Counted from the stretch's first letter, positions 41,602 through 53,160 are shown. The stretch: 64,000 nt of DNA from Hydrogenophaga taeniospiralis CCUG 15921 (GCF_001592305.1 NZ_BCWR01000015.1:186001-250000), one strand, 5' to 3'. Notes: generated from the letters alone by a model not told the origin. Program-made: numbers and translations.

Positions 41602-42189
41602 ATGCCCGACACCGCCCGACGACAGTGGCTCAGGACCGGGGCGCTCGTGGCCGCAGGGCTGTCCGCCTGGGCACTGACCGCTTGCTCGGCGCTGCAACCC
41701 GGCCCGCGCACCGTCGAGATCTCCGAGAAGAAGCTGATGGAGGCGATCGCGCGCCAGTTTCCGCGCAGCAACCGCTATCTGGATCTGTTCGACGTCACGC
41801 TGGACACGCCCAGGCTGAGGCTGATGCCGGTGGAAAACCGCATCGGCACCCAACTGGACTTCACCGTGGGCGTGCCGCTGGTCGAGACGCGCACCCAGCG
41901 CGGCACGCTCAGCCTGAGCTACGGCCTGCGCCTGGAGCCCAGCGACAACACGGTGCGGCTCACGGATGTGCGCCTGGAAAACATGGATCTGCCCGAGACG
42001 TCGCCGGCCCATGCGGCGCGTTTCAAGCGCCTGGGTGGCGCGCTGGTTCAGGGCTTGCTGCCCGATCTGGTGGTCCACCGCCTCAAGCCCGAGGACCTGG
42101 AGGCGGTCGGGCGCCGGGGCTACCAGCCCGGCGCGCTGCGCGTGGTGCCCGGCGGACTGGAGCTGCGGCTCGACCCCTTGCCGCGCTGA
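41602..42189 (+). CDS. YceB-like (DUF1439) lipoprotein
   Basis: A 195-residue lipoprotein with signal WLRTGALVAAGLSAWALTAC and lipidated Cys28. The mature domain, ISEKKLMEAIARQFP and MPVENRIGTQLDFTV, matches DUF1439/YceB proteins, which have a tubular lipid-binding-like fold. Function is unproven. AAAGGAA precedes the ATG. A clear intrinsic terminator follows. Confidence 0.85.
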   Translation: MPDTARRQWLRTGALVAAGLSAWALTACSALQPGPRTVEISEKKLMEAIARQFPRSNRYLDLFDVTLDTPRLRLMPVENRIGTQLDFTVGVPLVETRTQRGTLSLSYGLRLEPSDNTVRLTDVRLENMDLPETSPAHAARFKRLGGALVQGLLPDLVVHRLKPEDLEAVGRRGYQPGALRVVPGGLELRLDPLPR

Positions 42190-42243
42190 CCAGGCGCCGT
42201 CTGGAGGGGGCGGCGGTGGCAGCGGGTACCATAGAACGCCATG

Positions 42244-42273
42244 AACAGGCCAGTGGTTGGCCTGTTCTTTTTT
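42244..42273 (+). terminator. Intrinsic terminator after the YceB-like gene
   Basis: AACAGGCCA pairs with TGGCCTGTT around a five-base loop and is followed by a T-run (42268-42273). It lies between the lipoprotein gene and uppP. Confidence 0.9.
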
Positions 42274-42301
42274 GTGATGCGCGCCACGCGCCGGATGCTG
42301 T

Positions 42302-43126
42302 ATGGATGTTGTGTTGTTGATCAAGGCCGCCGTCATGGGCGTGGTGGAAGGCCTGACCGAGTTTCTGCCGATTTCTTCCACCGGCCACCTGATCCTGGCG
42401 GGCAGCCTGCTGGGGTTTCACGACGAGCGGGCCAAGGTGTTCGAGATCGCGATCCAGACCGGCGCGATCTTCGCGGTGATCATCGTGTACTGGCAGCGCC
42501 TGCGCGCCACGCTGCTGGGCCTGACCTCGCAGCCCCAGGCGCAGCGCTTCACCCTGAACGTGGTGATTGGCTGCGTGCCCGCGGTCGTTCTGGGCTTGTT
42601 GCTGGGCAAGGCCATCAAGGCCCACCTGTTCACCCCGACGGTGGTGGCCACCGCGTTCATCCTGGGGGCCTTCGTCATTCTCTGGGCGGAGCGGCGCCAG
42701 CAGGCCAGTGTGCGCGTGCACGACCTGGACGATCTGACCCCGCTGGACGCGCTGAAAGTGGGTCTGGCACAGTGTTTCGGCCTGATCCCCGGCACCAGCC
42801 GCTCGGGCTCCACCATCATCGGCGGCATGTTGTTCGGCCTGTCGCGCAAGGTGGCGACCGATTTCAGTTTTTTCCTGGGTATCCCGATCCTGATCGGTGC
42901 TGGCGCCTACAGCCTCTACAAGGCGCGCGACATGCTCTCGATGGCCGATCTGCCGCTGTTTGCCGTGGGCCTGCTGTTCGCGTTTCTCAGCGCCTGGGTC
43001 TGCATCCGCTGGCTGCTGCGCTACGTGGCCAGCCACAGCTTCGTGCCGTTCGCCTGGTACCGCCTGGCCTTTGGCGCGCTGATCCTGCTGACCGCCCATT
43101 TCGGCTGGGTGAACTGGACTGCTTGA
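42302..43126 (+). CDS. uppP: Undecaprenyl-diphosphatase (bacitracin resistance)
   Basis: A 274-residue polytopic inner-membrane enzyme that dephosphorylates undecaprenyl pyrophosphate for cell-wall lipid-carrier recycling. Both signature blocks are present: the N-terminal [20 protein letters not shown] (Glu- and Ser-rich catalytic segment) and [20 protein letters not shown]. There are about eight membrane helices, normal for BacA/UppP. Confidence 0.96.
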   Translation: MDVVLLIKAAVMGVVEGLTEFLPISSTGHLILAGSLLGFHDERAKVFEIAIQTGAIFAVIIVYWQRLRATLLGLTSQPQAQRFTLNVVIGCVPAVVLGLLLGKAIKAHLFTPTVVATAFILGAFVILWAERRQQASVRVHDLDDLTPLDALKVGLAQCFGLIPGTSRSGSTIIGGMLFGLSRKVATDFSFFLGIPILIGAGAYSLYKARDMLSMADLPLFAVGLLFAFLSAWVCIRWLLRYVASHSFVPFAWYRLAFGALILLTAHFGWVNWTA

Positions 43127-43141
43127 AGCGGGCAGGGCCTC

Positions 43142-45073
43142 TTACCCGCCCGGGGCGTCGGTGGCGGCGGGCAGGGTGAAGCAGAAGGTGGCGCCTTCGC
43201 CCGGAGTGCCCCAGGCCTGCAAGGTGCCGCCGTGGCGCTGCACGATGCGCCGCGAGGTGGCCAGGCCGATGCCGAGCCCGGCGAACTCGTTTGGCATGTG
43301 CAGCCGCTGAAACGGTTGAAACAGTTTGTCGGAGCGTGCCATGTCGAAACCCGCGCCGTTGTCGCTGATGCAGTAGTGCGTCTGGCCGTCCAGCACCCGG
43401 GCGTACACGCGGATGGCGGGTTGTGCCGTGGTGGCGGTGTATTTCCAGGCGTTGTGCAGCAGGTTCTGCATCAGGGCCTCCACCAGGGCCGGGTCGGCCA
43501 GGGCCTGCAGCCCGGGTTCGACCGACCAGGCCATCGCGCGCTGCGGATGCTCGGTGGCCAGTTCTTCGAACAGGTGCGTGGCCATCGCGCTGAGGTTGAC
43601 CGGTTCGCGCCGTACCTCGCCACGGGCGAACTGCGAGAGCTTGAGCAGGCCGTCGATCAGCTCGCCCATCTTCTTGCTGGCGGCCATGATGCGCTGCAGG
43701 TGGGTGCGGCTGGCGGCGTCCAGCGCCGGGTTGTCTTCCTGCAGGGCCTGGGCAAAGCCGTTGATGATGCGCAGCGGTGAGCGCAGGTCGTGCGCCACCG
43801 CGTAGGAGTAGCTCTCCAGTTCGTCGTAGGCGCCCCGCAGGGCCTGGGTGCGCAGCTGGATGCGCTGCTCCAGCGTGGCGTTGAGGCGCTGGACTTCGAG
43901 CTCGGTCCGTTTGCGCTCGGTCACGTCCTGCGTCACGCCCAGCGCGCGCACGGCCCGGCCCTGCGCGTCGCGTTCAAACTCGGCCTGCACCGTGTGCCAG
44001 CGTTCCTGACCGCCGATCAACACCCGGTATTCGACGTTGTAGGCCACCTCGCCCTTGACCGCCAGCGGCCATTGCCGCTGCACCAGCGGGCGGTCCTCGG
44101 GGTGGATGATGGCCAGCAGGTCGGCGGCACCGTAGTCGGTGAAGGGCAGGTCGAGAAACCCGGGGGCTCCCGACAGGGTGGTGAAGCGCCCCGTGACCAG
44201 GTCGGCTTGCCAGGGCGCCAGACGCGCCATGTTCTGCGCCTGGTGCAACAACCGTTCACTGGTGCGCAAGGCCACCTCGATGGCCTTGCGGTCGCTCACG
44301 TCCTGCACCACCGCGATCAGGTAGTCGGGCTCTCCCGCGGGCGTGCGCACCAGGGACAGCGACAGGTGCACCCAGACGGTGTGCCCCTGCTTGTGGATGT
44401 AGCGCTTCTCGATGCTGTAGTGGTCGATCTCGCCCGCCAGGGTGCGCGCCTGCAGGCTCAGGTCCAGTCCCAGGTCGTCGGGATGGGTGAAATCCCGGAA
44501 GCTCATGGTCTCGATTTCCTGCCGGGTGTAACCGATCAGATCGCAGTAGGTCTGGTTGACCCGGATCCAGCTTCCGTCCAGCCGGGTGTGGGTCATGCCG
44601 GTGGCGCTGTGTTCGAAGGTGTCTTCCAGTTGCCGGGTGCTGCGCCGCACGGCCTCCCCGGCCTCGCGCCACAGGCGGTTCTGCCGCTGCATGAGCGCGA
44701 TGGCGCCCACCACCACCAGCTCGGTGATGAAGTGCCACAGGTTCAGCCAGAACGCTTCGCGCAGGTCGTCAAACGCCAGCGAGCCATAGGGTTTGACCAG
44801 GAAGAAGTTGACCAGCACCATGCCCAGCACGGTGCTGAGCATGCCGGCCCGGAACCCGCCGTACAGCGCCGAGAGGGCCGCGGCCAGGGACAGGGTGATG
44901 AAACGCCCGCCCGACTCGGCCGGCGCCAGGGTCAGGCGCAGCCAGGTGGCCGCCAGCGTGAGCGCCACGGCCATGGCATAGCGACTCCAGGCGCTGTGGC
45001 GGTCGGGCTGCCAACCCACGATCTGCCGCCAGAGGCTATGGAGCGGGCTCGACGGAGGGGCGGTGTAGGGCAT
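43142..45073 (-). CDS. Hybrid PAS sensor histidine kinase with DUF4118 membrane domain
   Basis: A 643-residue membrane kinase. Residues about 30-115 hold four hydrophobic segments of the DUF4118 (KdpD-type) type (YGGFRAGMLSTVLGMVLVNFFLV). Two PAS/PAC modules follow (about 150-275 and 290-400; HPDDLGLDLS and IIHPEDRPL). The HisKA block is VAHDLRSPLRIINGF (His near 427), then an HATPase_c domain with NLLHNAWKYT, DNGAGFD and GIGLAT. No receiver partner is adjacent. The start at ATG 45073 begins MPYTAPPSS; an upstream extension looks non-coding. Confidence 0.88.
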   Translation of the reverse strand: MPYTAPPSSPLHSLWRQIVGWQPDRHSAWSRYAMAVALTLAATWLRLTLAPAESGGRFITLSLAAALSALYGGFRAGMLSTVLGMVLVNFFLVKPYGSLAFDDLREAFWLNLWHFITELVVVGAIALMQRQNRLWREAGEAVRRSTRQLEDTFEHSATGMTHTRLDGSWIRVNQTYCDLIGYTRQEIETMSFRDFTHPDDLGLDLSLQARTLAGEIDHYSIEKRYIHKQGHTVWVHLSLSLVRTPAGEPDYLIAVVQDVSDRKAIEVALRTSERLLHQAQNMARLAPWQADLVTGRFTTLSGAPGFLDLPFTDYGAADLLAIIHPEDRPLVQRQWPLAVKGEVAYNVEYRVLIGGQERWHTVQAEFERDAQGRAVRALGVTQDVTERKRTELEVQRLNATLEQRIQLRTQALRGAYDELESYSYAVAHDLRSPLRIINGFAQALQEDNPALDAASRTHLQRIMAASKKMGELIDGLLKLSQFARGEVRREPVNLSAMATHLFEELATEHPQRAMAWSVEPGLQALADPALVEALMQNLLHNAWKYTATTAQPAIRVYARVLDGQTHYCISDNGAGFDMARSDKLFQPFQRLHMPNEFAGLGIGLATSRRIVQRHGGTLQAWGTPGEGATFCFTLPAATDAPGG

Positions 45074-45226
45074 GGGGTTTGGGCGGTGTCCGGGCTGGGT
45101 CAGGTGACCGCTGCCGTTCGTTATACCGGAGGAAGCCCCCGATCTGTCGGTCGAACAGGCGCCGCAATCCCCACGTATTTCACACTCTCGGCGCCCATGT
45201 GCGGGCACCCGTGGTCGCTCAGCCGC

Positions 45227-46066
45227 TCAGCGCGACAGGCCGCGCAGCGCGCGTTCGATGGCCGCGGCCGTTTCCTGGGGTTTTTCCATGGGGAACAGGT
45301 GGCTGCCTTCCACCATGAGCAGGCGCTCGGGGTGGTCCCGGCCCACCAGCCGGTGCGTCATGCTCATGCCCACCTGTTTCATCTCCAGCGACTCCGTGCC
45401 GCCGATGAACCCGACCGGGCACTGCAGGGGGTGGCGGCGCAGCAGGCGGTCCAGGTTGTGGGGCAGGGTGTTGTAGATCGCGGTTTCAACCTCGCGTCGG
45501 AAGCTCAGCACCCGCTGGCCGGCGGGGCCGTCGCCCGCTTCGTGCGTGCCGTGGGCGATGTAGTCGCGCAGCACCTGCGGTTCCCAGCGCGCAAAGGCCT
45601 TCTTGTGGGCGAAGTGTTCCCAGGCGCTGTCGGCGTCGGGCCAGCTGTCGCGGCGCTTGCGGCTGATCTTGCCCGGCGAGATCGAGCCCACGAGCTGGGT
45701 GCGTTTGACCAGTTCCACCGTGCGGGCGCGCCAGCCGCCGAGCACCGGCGAGTCGAGCAGCAGCACGCCCTTGACACGGTGGCCCCCCAGCTGTGGGTGG
45801 CGTGCCGCGCACATCAGGCTGATGAATCCCCCCATGGAGTGGCCGACCAGCCAGGCCCCTTGGCCATGTGCCTCGATTTCCGGGGCCGCGAAGTCGGCCA
45901 GCTGCTGTACCAGATGCGGCCAGTTGCTGGTGACAGGGTACGGCGGCTCGTGGCCGAACTTCTCCAGCGCCCGCACCGAAAACCCCCGCGCTCGCAGCGA
46001 CCGGAACAACACGCCGTAGGTGCTGGCCGGGAAGCCGTTGGCGTGGGAAAAAATGATCAGAGACAT
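45227..46066 (-). CDS. Alpha/beta hydrolase
   Basis: A 279-residue cytoplasmic hydrolase. The oxyanion strand is IIFSHANGFPASTY, the nucleophile elbow VGHSMGGF (Ser near residue 76), and the terminal acid/His segment VEGSHLFPMEKP. It resembles the general esterase/lipase-like family found next to cell-wall and repair genes; substrate unknown. No good Shine-Dalgarno is visible. It lies downstream of the Anbu-like protease gene, with a palindromic repeat between. Confidence 0.82.
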   Translation of the reverse strand: MSLIIFSHANGFPASTYGVLFRSLRARGFSVRALEKFGHEPPYPVTSNWPHLVQQLADFAAPEIEAHGQGAWLVGHSMGGFISLMCAARHPQLGGHRVKGVLLLDSPVLGGWRARTVELVKRTQLVGSISPGKISRKRRDSWPDADSAWEHFAHKKAFARWEPQVLRDYIAHGTHEAGDGPAGQRVLSFRREVETAIYNTLPHNLDRLLRRHPLQCPVGFIGGTESLEMKQVGMSMTHRLVGRDHPERLLMVEGSHLFPMEKPQETAAAIERALRGLSR

Positions 46067-46117
46067 GCAGGGAGGGTGTTCAGGAAGGATCGCGCTGGCG
46101 CGACGGGACAGACCAAG

Positions 46118-46193
46118 GACACCGCCGGGCCGGCTTTGCCGGACGGCCAGTGTCGCCCCCTGGAAGGGGGTGACGCCGAAGGCGGCGCGGGGG
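46118..46193. repeat. Intergenic palindromic element, copy 3
   Basis: Shares 33 identical bases (46120-46152) with copy 1, including the CCGGC-TTT-GCCGG hairpin, followed by a C5-GG-AAG-G5-type hairpin and GGCGGCGCGGGGG. It directly precedes the stop codon of the Anbu-like gene. Confidence 0.75.
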
Positions 46194-47021
46194 TTAGATG
46201 AGTTTCTCTTTGGCGTTCCCGATCTTTTTCAGCGGCTGGTTGCGCGGGCCGCTGCACAGCAGCGGCACTTCGGTGTGGGCGCCGTCCCAGGTCGGGTGTT
46301 CGATGCTGTCGAACACCTCGCGCAGCTTCTGGCCCCAGGTGTTGTGCACCATGCGGAAGTAGGGGTTGTTGTCGTCGATGCAGGTGATCTTGTCGCTCTG
46401 CAACTGGTCGACCTCGTACACCGCCAGGTCCAGCGGCAGGCCCACCGAGAGGTTGGACTTGAGCGTGGAATCCATGGACACGAGCACGCACTTGGCGGCT
46501 TCGTTGAGCGGGGTGTCGGGTGTGATCACGCGGTCGAGCACCGGCTTGCCGTATTTGGACTCGCCGATCTGGAAGAACGGGGTCTCGGCCGTGGCCTCGA
46601 TGAAATTGCCGGCCGAATAGACCTGGAACAGGCGCATGCCCTCGCCCTGGATCTGGCCGCCGAAGATCATGGAGACGTTGAATTCCACGCCGGCGCGCTT
46701 GAGCGATTCACCGTCGCGTTCGTACACGTGGCGCACCGCCGAGCCCAGCACGCGCGCGGCGTCGAACATGCTCTTGGCGTTCCAGATGGTGATGGGCTCA
46801 CCGCCATCGACGTCCTTCACCTGTTCCACCTGCAGGATCTCGCGCACCGATTGCGAAATGCTCAGGTTGCCGGCGGAGAGCAGGCACATGAAGCGCTCGC
46901 CCGGCTTCTCGTAGACGATCATCTTGCGGAAGGTGCTGATCTGGTCCAGACCCGCGTTGGTGCGCGAGTCGGAGAGGAACACCAGCCCGGCGTTGAGTTT
47001 GACGGCGACACAGTAGGTCAT
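46194..47021 (-). CDS. Anbu-type proteasome-related peptidase
   Basis: A 275-residue Ntn-hydrolase protein. It opens [24 protein letters not shown] with a Thr at position 2 as the likely nucleophile, and has [16 protein letters not shown] and the [11 protein letters not shown] strand. This matches the bacterial Anbu/proteasome-type protease family rather than HslV. Anbu genes usually sit with transglutaminase and alpha-E genes; here it overlaps mutS by 4 bases and has no such partners. Natural substrates are unknown. Confidence 0.82.
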   Translation of the reverse strand: MTYCVAVKLNAGLVFLSDSRTNAGLDQISTFRKMIVYEKPGERFMCLLSAGNLSISQSVREILQVEQVKDVDGGEPITIWNAKSMFDAARVLGSAVRHVYERDGESLKRAGVEFNVSMIFGGQIQGEGMRLFQVYSAGNFIEATAETPFFQIGESKYGKPVLDRVITPDTPLNEAAKCVLVSMDSTLKSNLSVGLPLDLAVYEVDQLQSDKITCIDDNNPYFRMVHNTWGQKLREVFDSIEHPTWDGAHTEVPLLCSGPRNQPLKKIGNAKEKLI

Positions 47022-49648
47022 GATGTTTCAGCCAGTTTCTTGAGGACGTAGAGCTGTTCCAGCGCTTCGCGCGGGGACAGCGCATCGGGGTCGATGCCTT
47101 GCAGCGCGGTCTGCAAGGGGTGGGCTTCGGGCTCCGCGCTCGGCGGTGGTGGGGCAAACAGGTCGACCTGGCTGCGGCTTTGCTCGCTGTGGTTCTCCAG
47201 CGCGGCCAGGGCGTGGCGCGCGTGCTGCACCACCGCCGCCGGCACGCCGGCGAGCCTTGCAACTTGTATGCCGTAGCTGCGGCTGGCCGGGCCGGGTTCG
47301 ATCTGGTGCAGGAACACGATGCCACTCTTGCCGCCGCCTTCGACCGCGCTCACGTGCACGTTCACCGCCGCGTGGTGGCCGGCCGGGAACTCGGTGAGCT
47401 CGAAATAGTGGGTGGCGAACAAGGTGAAGGCCCGGGCCTTGTCGTGCAGATGGGCGGCGATGCCGCCGGCCAGCGCCAGACCGTCGAAGGTGGAGGTGCC
47501 GCGGCCGATCTCGTCCATCAGCACCAGACTCTGTGGTGTCGCAGCATTCAATATCTGCGCGGCTTCGGTCATCTCGACCATGAAGGTCGATTGCGCGTTG
47601 GCCAGGTCGTCGGCCGCGCCGATGCGGGTGTGGATGGCGTCGATGGGGCCGAGCCGGCAGGCCTGGGCCGGCACGTAGCTGCCCATGCTGGCGAGCAGCA
47701 CGATCACCGCGACCTGGCGCATGTAGGTGCTCTTGCCGCCCATGTTGGGGCCGGTGATCACCTGCATGCGCTGCTTCGGGCCCATGACCGTGTCGTTGGC
47801 GATGAAGCTGCCGCCGCTGGTTTCGTTCAGGCGCGCTTCCACCACCGGATGGCGCCCGCCGCGGATCTCGATGCAGGGCTCGGCCACGAACTGGGGCGCG
47901 CTCCAGTGGAGCGTGAGCGAACGTTCGGCCAGCGCGCACAGCGCGTCGAGCGCGGCGAGCGCGCGGGCCAGGCGGGTGAGCGGGTCGATGTGCGCCTGCA
48001 ACTCGTCGAGCAGGTGTTCGTAGAGCCACTTCTCGCGCGCCAGCGCGCGCTCCTGCGCGCTCAGCGCCTTGTCTTCGAAGGCCTTGAGTTCGGGCGTGAT
48101 GAAGCGCTCGGCGTTCTTCAGCGTCTGGCGGCGGCGGTAGTCGTCGGGCACCTTGTCGATCTGGCCCTGCGTGACCTCGATGTAGAAGCCGTGCACCTTG
48201 TTGAACTGCACCCGCAGGTTGGCGATGCCGGTGCGGGCGCGTTCGCGCGTTTCCAGGTCGATCAGGAAGCCGTCGCAGTTGGTCTGGATGCCGCGCAGCT
48301 CGTCCAGATCGGCGTCGAAGCCATCGTTGATCACGCCACCATCGCGCACCAGCGCGGCCGGCTCGGGCAGCAGCGCGGCCCGCAGCAGATCGGCGCAGCC
48401 GGCCGGCGGCGTCAGGTCGGCCGCGATCTGTTGCAGCAGGGCCGGGCCCGCTTCGGGCAGGCCGTGTTGCAAGGCCTGGGCGAGTTGTTGCGCGCGGCCC
48501 AGCGTCTGGCCCAGGCCGACCAGTTCGCGCGGGCGCACCTGGCGCAGCGCGGTGCGCGCGGTGATGCGCTCCACGTCGCTCGCGCCCTTGAGCGCGCTGC
48601 GCAAGCTGCTGGCAAAACCGTTGCGCAGCAGGGTGATCGCGTCGAGCCGCGCGCGCGCCTCTGAGCGCTCGCGTTTGGGCTCCAGCAGCCAGCTGCGCAG
48701 CGCGCGGCTGCCCATGCCGGTCTGGCAGACGTCGAGCAGGGAGAACAGCGTGGGGCTGGTCTCGCCGCGCAGGGTGTGGGTGAGTTCGAGGTTGCGCCGC
48801 GTGGTGATGGGCAGGTCGATCAGCTCGTCGCTGCGCGCCACGCGCAGGCTCTTGACGTGGCTGAGCGCGCGGCCCTGCGTGTGTTCGGCGTAGTCGAGCA
48901 GGGCGGCGGCGGCGGCGTGGGCGTCGGTGAGGCCCTGCGCGTCCCAGGCGGCGAGGCTGGCCGCGCCCAGTTGTTCGAGCAGCTTGCGTTCGCCCAGGGC
49001 GCCGTCAAACGCCCAGGCCGGGCGCAACACGGCCACCGTGCGCTGGCCATTGGCCAGCGGCTGGGCCGCGAGCGCCTGCACGTTCTTTTCAAACGCAGGC
49101 GTCACCTCAGCGCTGTAGAGCAATTCGCCCGGCGCGATGCGCGCGATCCAGTCGGCCAGTTCGTCGCTGGCGCACTGGGCCAGGAACACGATGCCCTGCG
49201 TGACCGACATCCAGGCCAGGCCGACGCCGGTGCGCGCGCCCGGATGCACGGCCATGAGCACGGCCTCGGTCTTGTCGGACAGCAACTCGCTGTCGGTCAG
49301 CGTGCCGGGCGTGACCACGCGCACCACCTTGCGCTCCACCGGCCCTTTGGCGGTGGCCACGTCGCCCACCTGCTCGCAGATGGCGGCCGATTCACCGAGC
49401 TTGATGAGGCGGGCGAGGTAGTTGTCCACCGAATGGAAGGGCACGCCGGCCATCACCACCGGCTCGCCGGCCGACTGGCCGCGCTGCGTGAGCGTGATGT
49501 CGAGCAGGCGGGCGGCTTTTTCCGCGTCGGCGAAAAACAGCTCGTAGAAGTCGCCCATGCGGTAGAACAGCAGCGTGTTCGGGTACCCGGCCTTGAGGCC
49601 GAGGTACTGCTGCATCATGGGGGTGTGTTTGTCCAGCGGGGCGTTCAA
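47018..49648 (-). CDS. mutS: DNA mismatch repair protein MutS
   Basis: An approximately 876-residue ATPase that recognises mismatches. The mismatch-binding F-x-E loop is [11 protein letters not shown] near the N-terminus, the ATP-binding GPNMGGKST lies at about 632-640, and the Walker B/signature block [19 protein letters not shown] and [10 protein letters not shown] are present. The start is uncertain: TTG 49648 gives [16 protein letters not shown], matching the usual D[10 protein letters not shown] start; the ATG at 49618 would remove DKHTP. Its stop overlaps the Anbu gene. Confidence 0.93.
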   Translation of the reverse strand: MNAPLDKHTPMMQQYLGLKAGYPNTLLFYRMGDFYELFFADAEKAARLLDITLTQRGQSAGEPVVMAGVPFHSVDNYLARLIKLGESAAICEQVGDVATAKGPVERKVVRVVTPGTLTDSELLSDKTEAVLMAVHPGARTGVGLAWMSVTQGIVFLAQCASDELADWIARIAPGELLYSAEVTPAFEKNVQALAAQPLANGQRTVAVLRPAWAFDGALGERKLLEQLGAASLAAWDAQGLTDAHAAAAALLDYAEHTQGRALSHVKSLRVARSDELIDLPITTRRNLELTHTLRGETSPTLFSLLDVCQTGMGSRALRSWLLEPKRERSEARARLDAITLLRNGFASSLRSALKGASDVERITARTALRQVRPRELVGLGQTLGRAQQLAQALQHGLPEAGPALLQQIAADLTPPAGCADLLRAALLPEPAALVRDGGVINDGFDADLDELRGIQTNCDGFLIDLETRERARTGIANLRVQFNKVHGFYIEVTQGQIDKVPDDYRRRQTLKNAERFITPELKAFEDKALSAQERALAREKWLYEHLLDELQAHIDPLTRLARALAALDALCALAERSLTLHWSAPQFVAEPCIEIRGGRHPVVEARLNETSGGSFIANDTVMGPKQRMQVITGPNMGGKSTYMRQVAVIVLLASMGSYVPAQACRLGPIDAIHTRIGAADDLANAQSTFMVEMTEAAQILNAATPQSLVLMDEIGRGTSTFDGLALAGGIAAHLHDKARAFTLFATHYFELTEFPAGHHAAVNVHVSAVEGGGKSGIVFLHQIEPGPASRSYGIQVARLAGVPAAVVQHARHALAALENHSEQSRSQVDLFAPPPPSAEPEAHPLQTALQGIDPDALSPREALEQLYVLKKLAETS

Positions 49649-49766
49649 GGCGAGCTCGTGGGGGCGGTTTCGGGTCGGCCCAAGACTGTAGCAGTTCGGG
49701 TTTTCCCCCTTGATGGGCTTTGCCTCACAATCTTCCCACCTCCACCCGCCGCTCCCGTCCGCACGC

Positions 49767-52700
49767 ATGGTCAACGCCGTCCCAGAGCCCGCCGCCCCAT
49801 CCGAAACCGGTCAAACCCCATCGGGGCCGGGCCCATGGCCGACGGAGCTGCCGTACGAGGCGATGTTTCTGAACGCGCCTCTGGCGGGCAGCCTAAGCCG
49901 GGTGTCTGACGGGCGCCTGCTCGCCGTCAACGACGCCTGGGTGGCCCTGACCGGCTTGTCCCGCGAGCAGGCCATCGGGCGCACCACGGTGGAACTGGGG
50001 CACTGGCCCGACGAGGCCGCGAGGGCGCACTACCTGCGGGCGCCACTGCCCTCGGTCGTCTCGATCGCCATGCTGCACAACAATGGCGAGCGGCGGCAGG
50101 TCCGGCTGCACACTTCGTTGCTGTCGGTGCAGCCCGAGCCCCTGTTGCTGGTGTACCTGTCCGACGTGACCAAGGAGTTCGAGGCCGAGCAGGCCTTGCA
50201 GCAAGCCCACCTGGAGCTGCAGCAACAGGTGGAACTGCACGGCGCGATCGAAAAGCTCGCGCGCGTGGGTCACTGGACCAACGCCCGCAGCGACCAGGAC
50301 GTGCTCTGGTCACCCGGGCTGTTCGCGATCGCCGGCCTGGACCCAACTCCCGTGATGAGCCGCCGCATGGGCCGCTCCGGCATCCACCCCGACGACTTGC
50401 CGGCCTGGCAGCGCGCGCGCGAGGCCAAGGACGGGCGCGAACTGGAATACCGCTGGCAGCGGCCCGACGGCCAGCAGCGCTGGTTGCGCACCCGCATCAG
50501 CCAGACCGCGGTGGCCGGCAATCCGCAGACCGACTTCGGTGTGGTCCAGGACATCACGGCCGAGCGCGAGGCCACCCAGGCGCTGGCGGGCCAGTTGCGC
50601 TTCATCCAGAACATCGCGGCCCGGGTGCCGGGCTTGGTCTACCAGATACGCCGCCACCCCGACGGCCGCAGCACGATTCCGTACGTGAACGACGCGGTGC
50701 GCGAGATGGTGGAGCTGGATGCCAGCGAGCTCGCGCGCGACGCCCGGCTCTTCTACGCGCGGGTGCACCCGGACGACCTTCCCCAGATGGTCTCGTCCCT
50801 GGACGCCTCGGCGCGTGATCTCACGCTGTGGCGGCAGGTCTACCGCATCCAGTTGCCCCGCGCAGGGCTGCGCTGGTACAGCGCGGAGGCGGTGCCGCAG
50901 CGCGAGGCCGACGGCTCGGTGCTCTGGCACGGGTTCACCTTCGACGTCACCGAGTCGCGGCTGGCGGCCCAGGCGCTGGAGCGGCAGCACCGCCTGCTCG
51001 ACGCCGTGCGCCAGGCCCAGGCGCTGTTCATCGAGACCCGAGACAAGCGCCAGGCGTTCGAAGGTCTGCTGGCCTCGTTGCTGGCTGTCACCGGCAGCGA
51101 ATATGGTTTCGTGGGCGAGGTGCTGTACGACCCGCACGACCAGCCCTACCTCAAGACCCATGCCATAACCAACATCGCCTGGGACGAGCAGACCCGGCGC
51201 CTGTACGACGAGCAGTCCGAGGCCGGTCTGGAGTTCCACAACCTCGCCACCCTGTTCGGTCACGCCCTGACCACCGGCGAGACCGTCATTTCCAACGACC
51301 CGCTGAACGACCCGCGGGCGGGGGGCCGTCCGTCGGGCCATCCGGACATGTCGGCCTTCCTGGGCATTCCCCTGGCTGTGGGGGGCCGGCTGGTGGCCAT
51401 GGTGGGGCTGGCCAACCAGCCGGGCGGTTACAGCGAGTCCGACGTCGAGTTCCTGCAGCCCCTGCTGGGCACGGTGCGCCAGCTGGTGCTGGCATGGCGC
51501 GCGCACGCCGAGCGCCAGCGCGCACGGCTGCAGTTCGAGGCCACCAGCGCCTTGCTGGCCGAAAAGAGCGCGGCGCTGCAGCTCACCTTCGACAGCATGA
51601 GCCAGGGCCTGACCATGGTGGACAGCGCGGGGCGCGTGCGCTTCTACAACCAGCGCATGCTGGAGCTGCTGGACCTGCCGGAAGCGCTGCTGGCGGGCCA
51701 GCCGACACACCGGGAGGTGGTGCGGTTCCAGACCGAGCGTGGCGACTTCGGCGACAACCTGGAGCTGCTGGACCTGGTCACGCGCCGCACCGTCGCCCGC
51801 TTTCCCGACGCCCAGCCGCCCGAGACCTATGTGCGCAAGACCCGCGACGGCCGCGCGCTGGAGGTGTTCACGCGCCTGCTGAGCGACGGCGGCATGGTGC
51901 GGACCTACACCGACGTCACCTCCTATTTCCGGGGCCAGGAGGCCCTGCGCGAGGAACGCCAGCGCCTGGAGTGGGTGCTGGAGGGCACGCGCCCGGGCAT
52001 CTGGGAAACCAGTCTCGAGACCTGGGACATGAAGATCAACGCCCGCTGGGCCGAGATGCTGGGGTACACCGTCGAAGAGCTGCAGCCCGTCACCTTCGAC
52101 ACCTGGCGCCGGCTGGTGCAGCCGCAGGACCTGGAGCGCGCGCAGGAGGTGCTGCACCGGCATTGGCGGGGGGAGATCCCCTTCTACGAGTGCGACATCC
52201 GCATGCGGCACAAGGAGGGCCGCTGGATCTGGATCAACGACCGCGGCCGGGTGCACCGGCGCGATCCGCAGGGGCGGGCCCTGTACATGTCGGGCACCCA
52301 CCTGGACATCCACGAGCGCGTGGCCGCGCAGGAGGAGGTGCGCGCCCTCAACGCCAGCCTGGAGCGGCGCGTGGCCGAGCGCACCGCCGAACTGGAGCGC
52401 TCCATGAAAGACATGGAGGCCATCTCCTATTCCATCGCCCACGACCTGCGCGCGCCGCTGCGCTCGGTCAATGGTTTTGCCGCGCTGATCGCGGAGGAAG
52501 AGGGCGAGCGCCTGAGCCCGCTGGCCAGCGAGATGTTCGGCCGCATCGCCCGCGCTTCGCGCAGCATGGGCCAGATGATCACCGACATGCTGGAGCTGCT
52601 GCGCGTGGTGCGGGTGGAGCTGGAGCCCGAGCCGGTGGACATGAACCTGCTGGCGCTGGGCGCGGCCGACGCGCTGGGGCCGGGGGTGCCGCACGCCCGC

Positions 52701-53063
52701 ATCGAGCGCCAGCCCCTGCCCGGGGTGATGGGCGACGCCGTGCTACTGCGTCAGGTGCTGATCAACCTGATGGACAACGCCCTGAAGTACTCGCGCCACC
52801 GGGCCCGGCCCGAACTGGTGCTCGGTTTTGACCAGGTGCGGCAGGCCTTTTTCCTGCGCGACAACGGCATGGGCTTTGACATGGCCCGCGCGCAGAAGCT
52901 GTTTGGCCTGTTCCAGCGTCTGCATGCCGCCTCCGACGTGCCCGGCACCGGGGTGGGGCTGGCGATCGTGGCGCGCATCATCGAGCGCCACGGCGGGCGC
53001 ATCTGGGCCGAGTCCACGCCCGACGCCGGCGCCACCTTCTGGTGGACCCTGCCGCCGGCCTGA
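49767..53063 (+). CDS. Multi-PAS/GAF cytoplasmic sensor histidine kinase
   Basis: A 1098-residue kinase with no membrane segment. In order: PAS (about 30-145), PAS (150-275), PAS (280-405), GAF (about 420-585, EYGFVGEVL ... [20 protein letters not shown]), PAS_7-type (605-730, [17 protein letters not shown]), PAS (750-875), HisKA with [15 protein letters not shown] (His near 891), and HATPase_c with DNALKYS, DNGMGFD and GVGLAI. ATG 49767 was chosen; ATG 49713 is an alternative. Ligands unknown. No response regulator is adjacent. Confidence 0.88.
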   Translation: MVNAVPEPAAPSETGQTPSGPGPWPTELPYEAMFLNAPLAGSLSRVSDGRLLAVNDAWVALTGLSREQAIGRTTVELGHWPDEAARAHYLRAPLPSVVSIAMLHNNGERRQVRLHTSLLSVQPEPLLLVYLSDVTKEFEAEQALQQAHLELQQQVELHGAIEKLARVGHWTNARSDQDVLWSPGLFAIAGLDPTPVMSRRMGRSGIHPDDLPAWQRAREAKDGRELEYRWQRPDGQQRWLRTRISQTAVAGNPQTDFGVVQDITAEREATQALAGQLRFIQNIAARVPGLVYQIRRHPDGRSTIPYVNDAVREMVELDASELARDARLFYARVHPDDLPQMVSSLDASARDLTLWRQVYRIQLPRAGLRWYSAEAVPQREADGSVLWHGFTFDVTESRLAAQALERQHRLLDAVRQAQALFIETRDKRQAFEGLLASLLAVTGSEYGFVGEVLYDPHDQPYLKTHAITNIAWDEQTRRLYDEQSEAGLEFHNLATLFGHALTTGETVISNDPLNDPRAGGRPSGHPDMSAFLGIPLAVGGRLVAMVGLANQPGGYSESDVEFLQPLLGTVRQLVLAWRAHAERQRARLQFEATSALLAEKSAALQLTFDSMSQGLTMVDSAGRVRFYNQRMLELLDLPEALLAGQPTHREVVRFQTERGDFGDNLELLDLVTRRTVARFPDAQPPETYVRKTRDGRALEVFTRLLSDGGMVRTYTDVTSYFRGQEALREERQRLEWVLEGTRPGIWETSLETWDMKINARWAEMLGYTVEELQPVTFDTWRRLVQPQDLERAQEVLHRHWRGEIPFYECDIRMRHKEGRWIWINDRGRVHRRDPQGRALYMSGTHLDIHERVAAQEEVRALNASLERRVAERTAELERSMKDMEAISYSIAHDLRAPLRSVNGFAALIAEEEGERLSPLASEMFGRIARASRSMGQMITDMLELLRVVRVELEPEPVDMNLLALGAADALGPGVPHARIERQPLPGVMGDAVLLRQVLINLMDNALKYSRHRARPELVLGFDQVRQAFFLRDNGMGFDMARAQKLFGLFQRLHAASDVPGTGVGLAIVARIIERHGGRIWAESTPDAGATFWWTLPPA

Positions 53064-53075
53064 AGGGAAAAGAAA

Positions 53076-53139
53076 CACCCCCGCAGCGCTTCGCGCGACC
53101 CCCTCAAGGCGCACTGGCGACCCGGTCGGCCTGGTGGTG
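53076..53139. repeat. Intergenic palindromic element, copy 4 (inverted, degenerate)
   Basis: Reads as the reverse complement of copy 1: CACCCCCGCAGCG, CGCGCGACCCCCTCAAGG and CACTGGC match in order. The hairpin core is degraded (CCCGGTCGGCC). It lies between the sensor kinase gene and suhB. Confidence 0.6.
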
Positions 53140-53160
53140 CTGTCCTTCGCTATGAAAGGT

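Noticed and set aside
43790-46201. 803-codon plus-strand frame
   Set aside because: Lies antisense to the DUF4118 kinase and the hydrolase genes, which have clear domains; the product is His/Gln/Arg-rich noise.
50310-52694. 794-codon minus-strand frame
   Set aside because: Antisense to the multi-PAS kinase; no motifs, biased composition.
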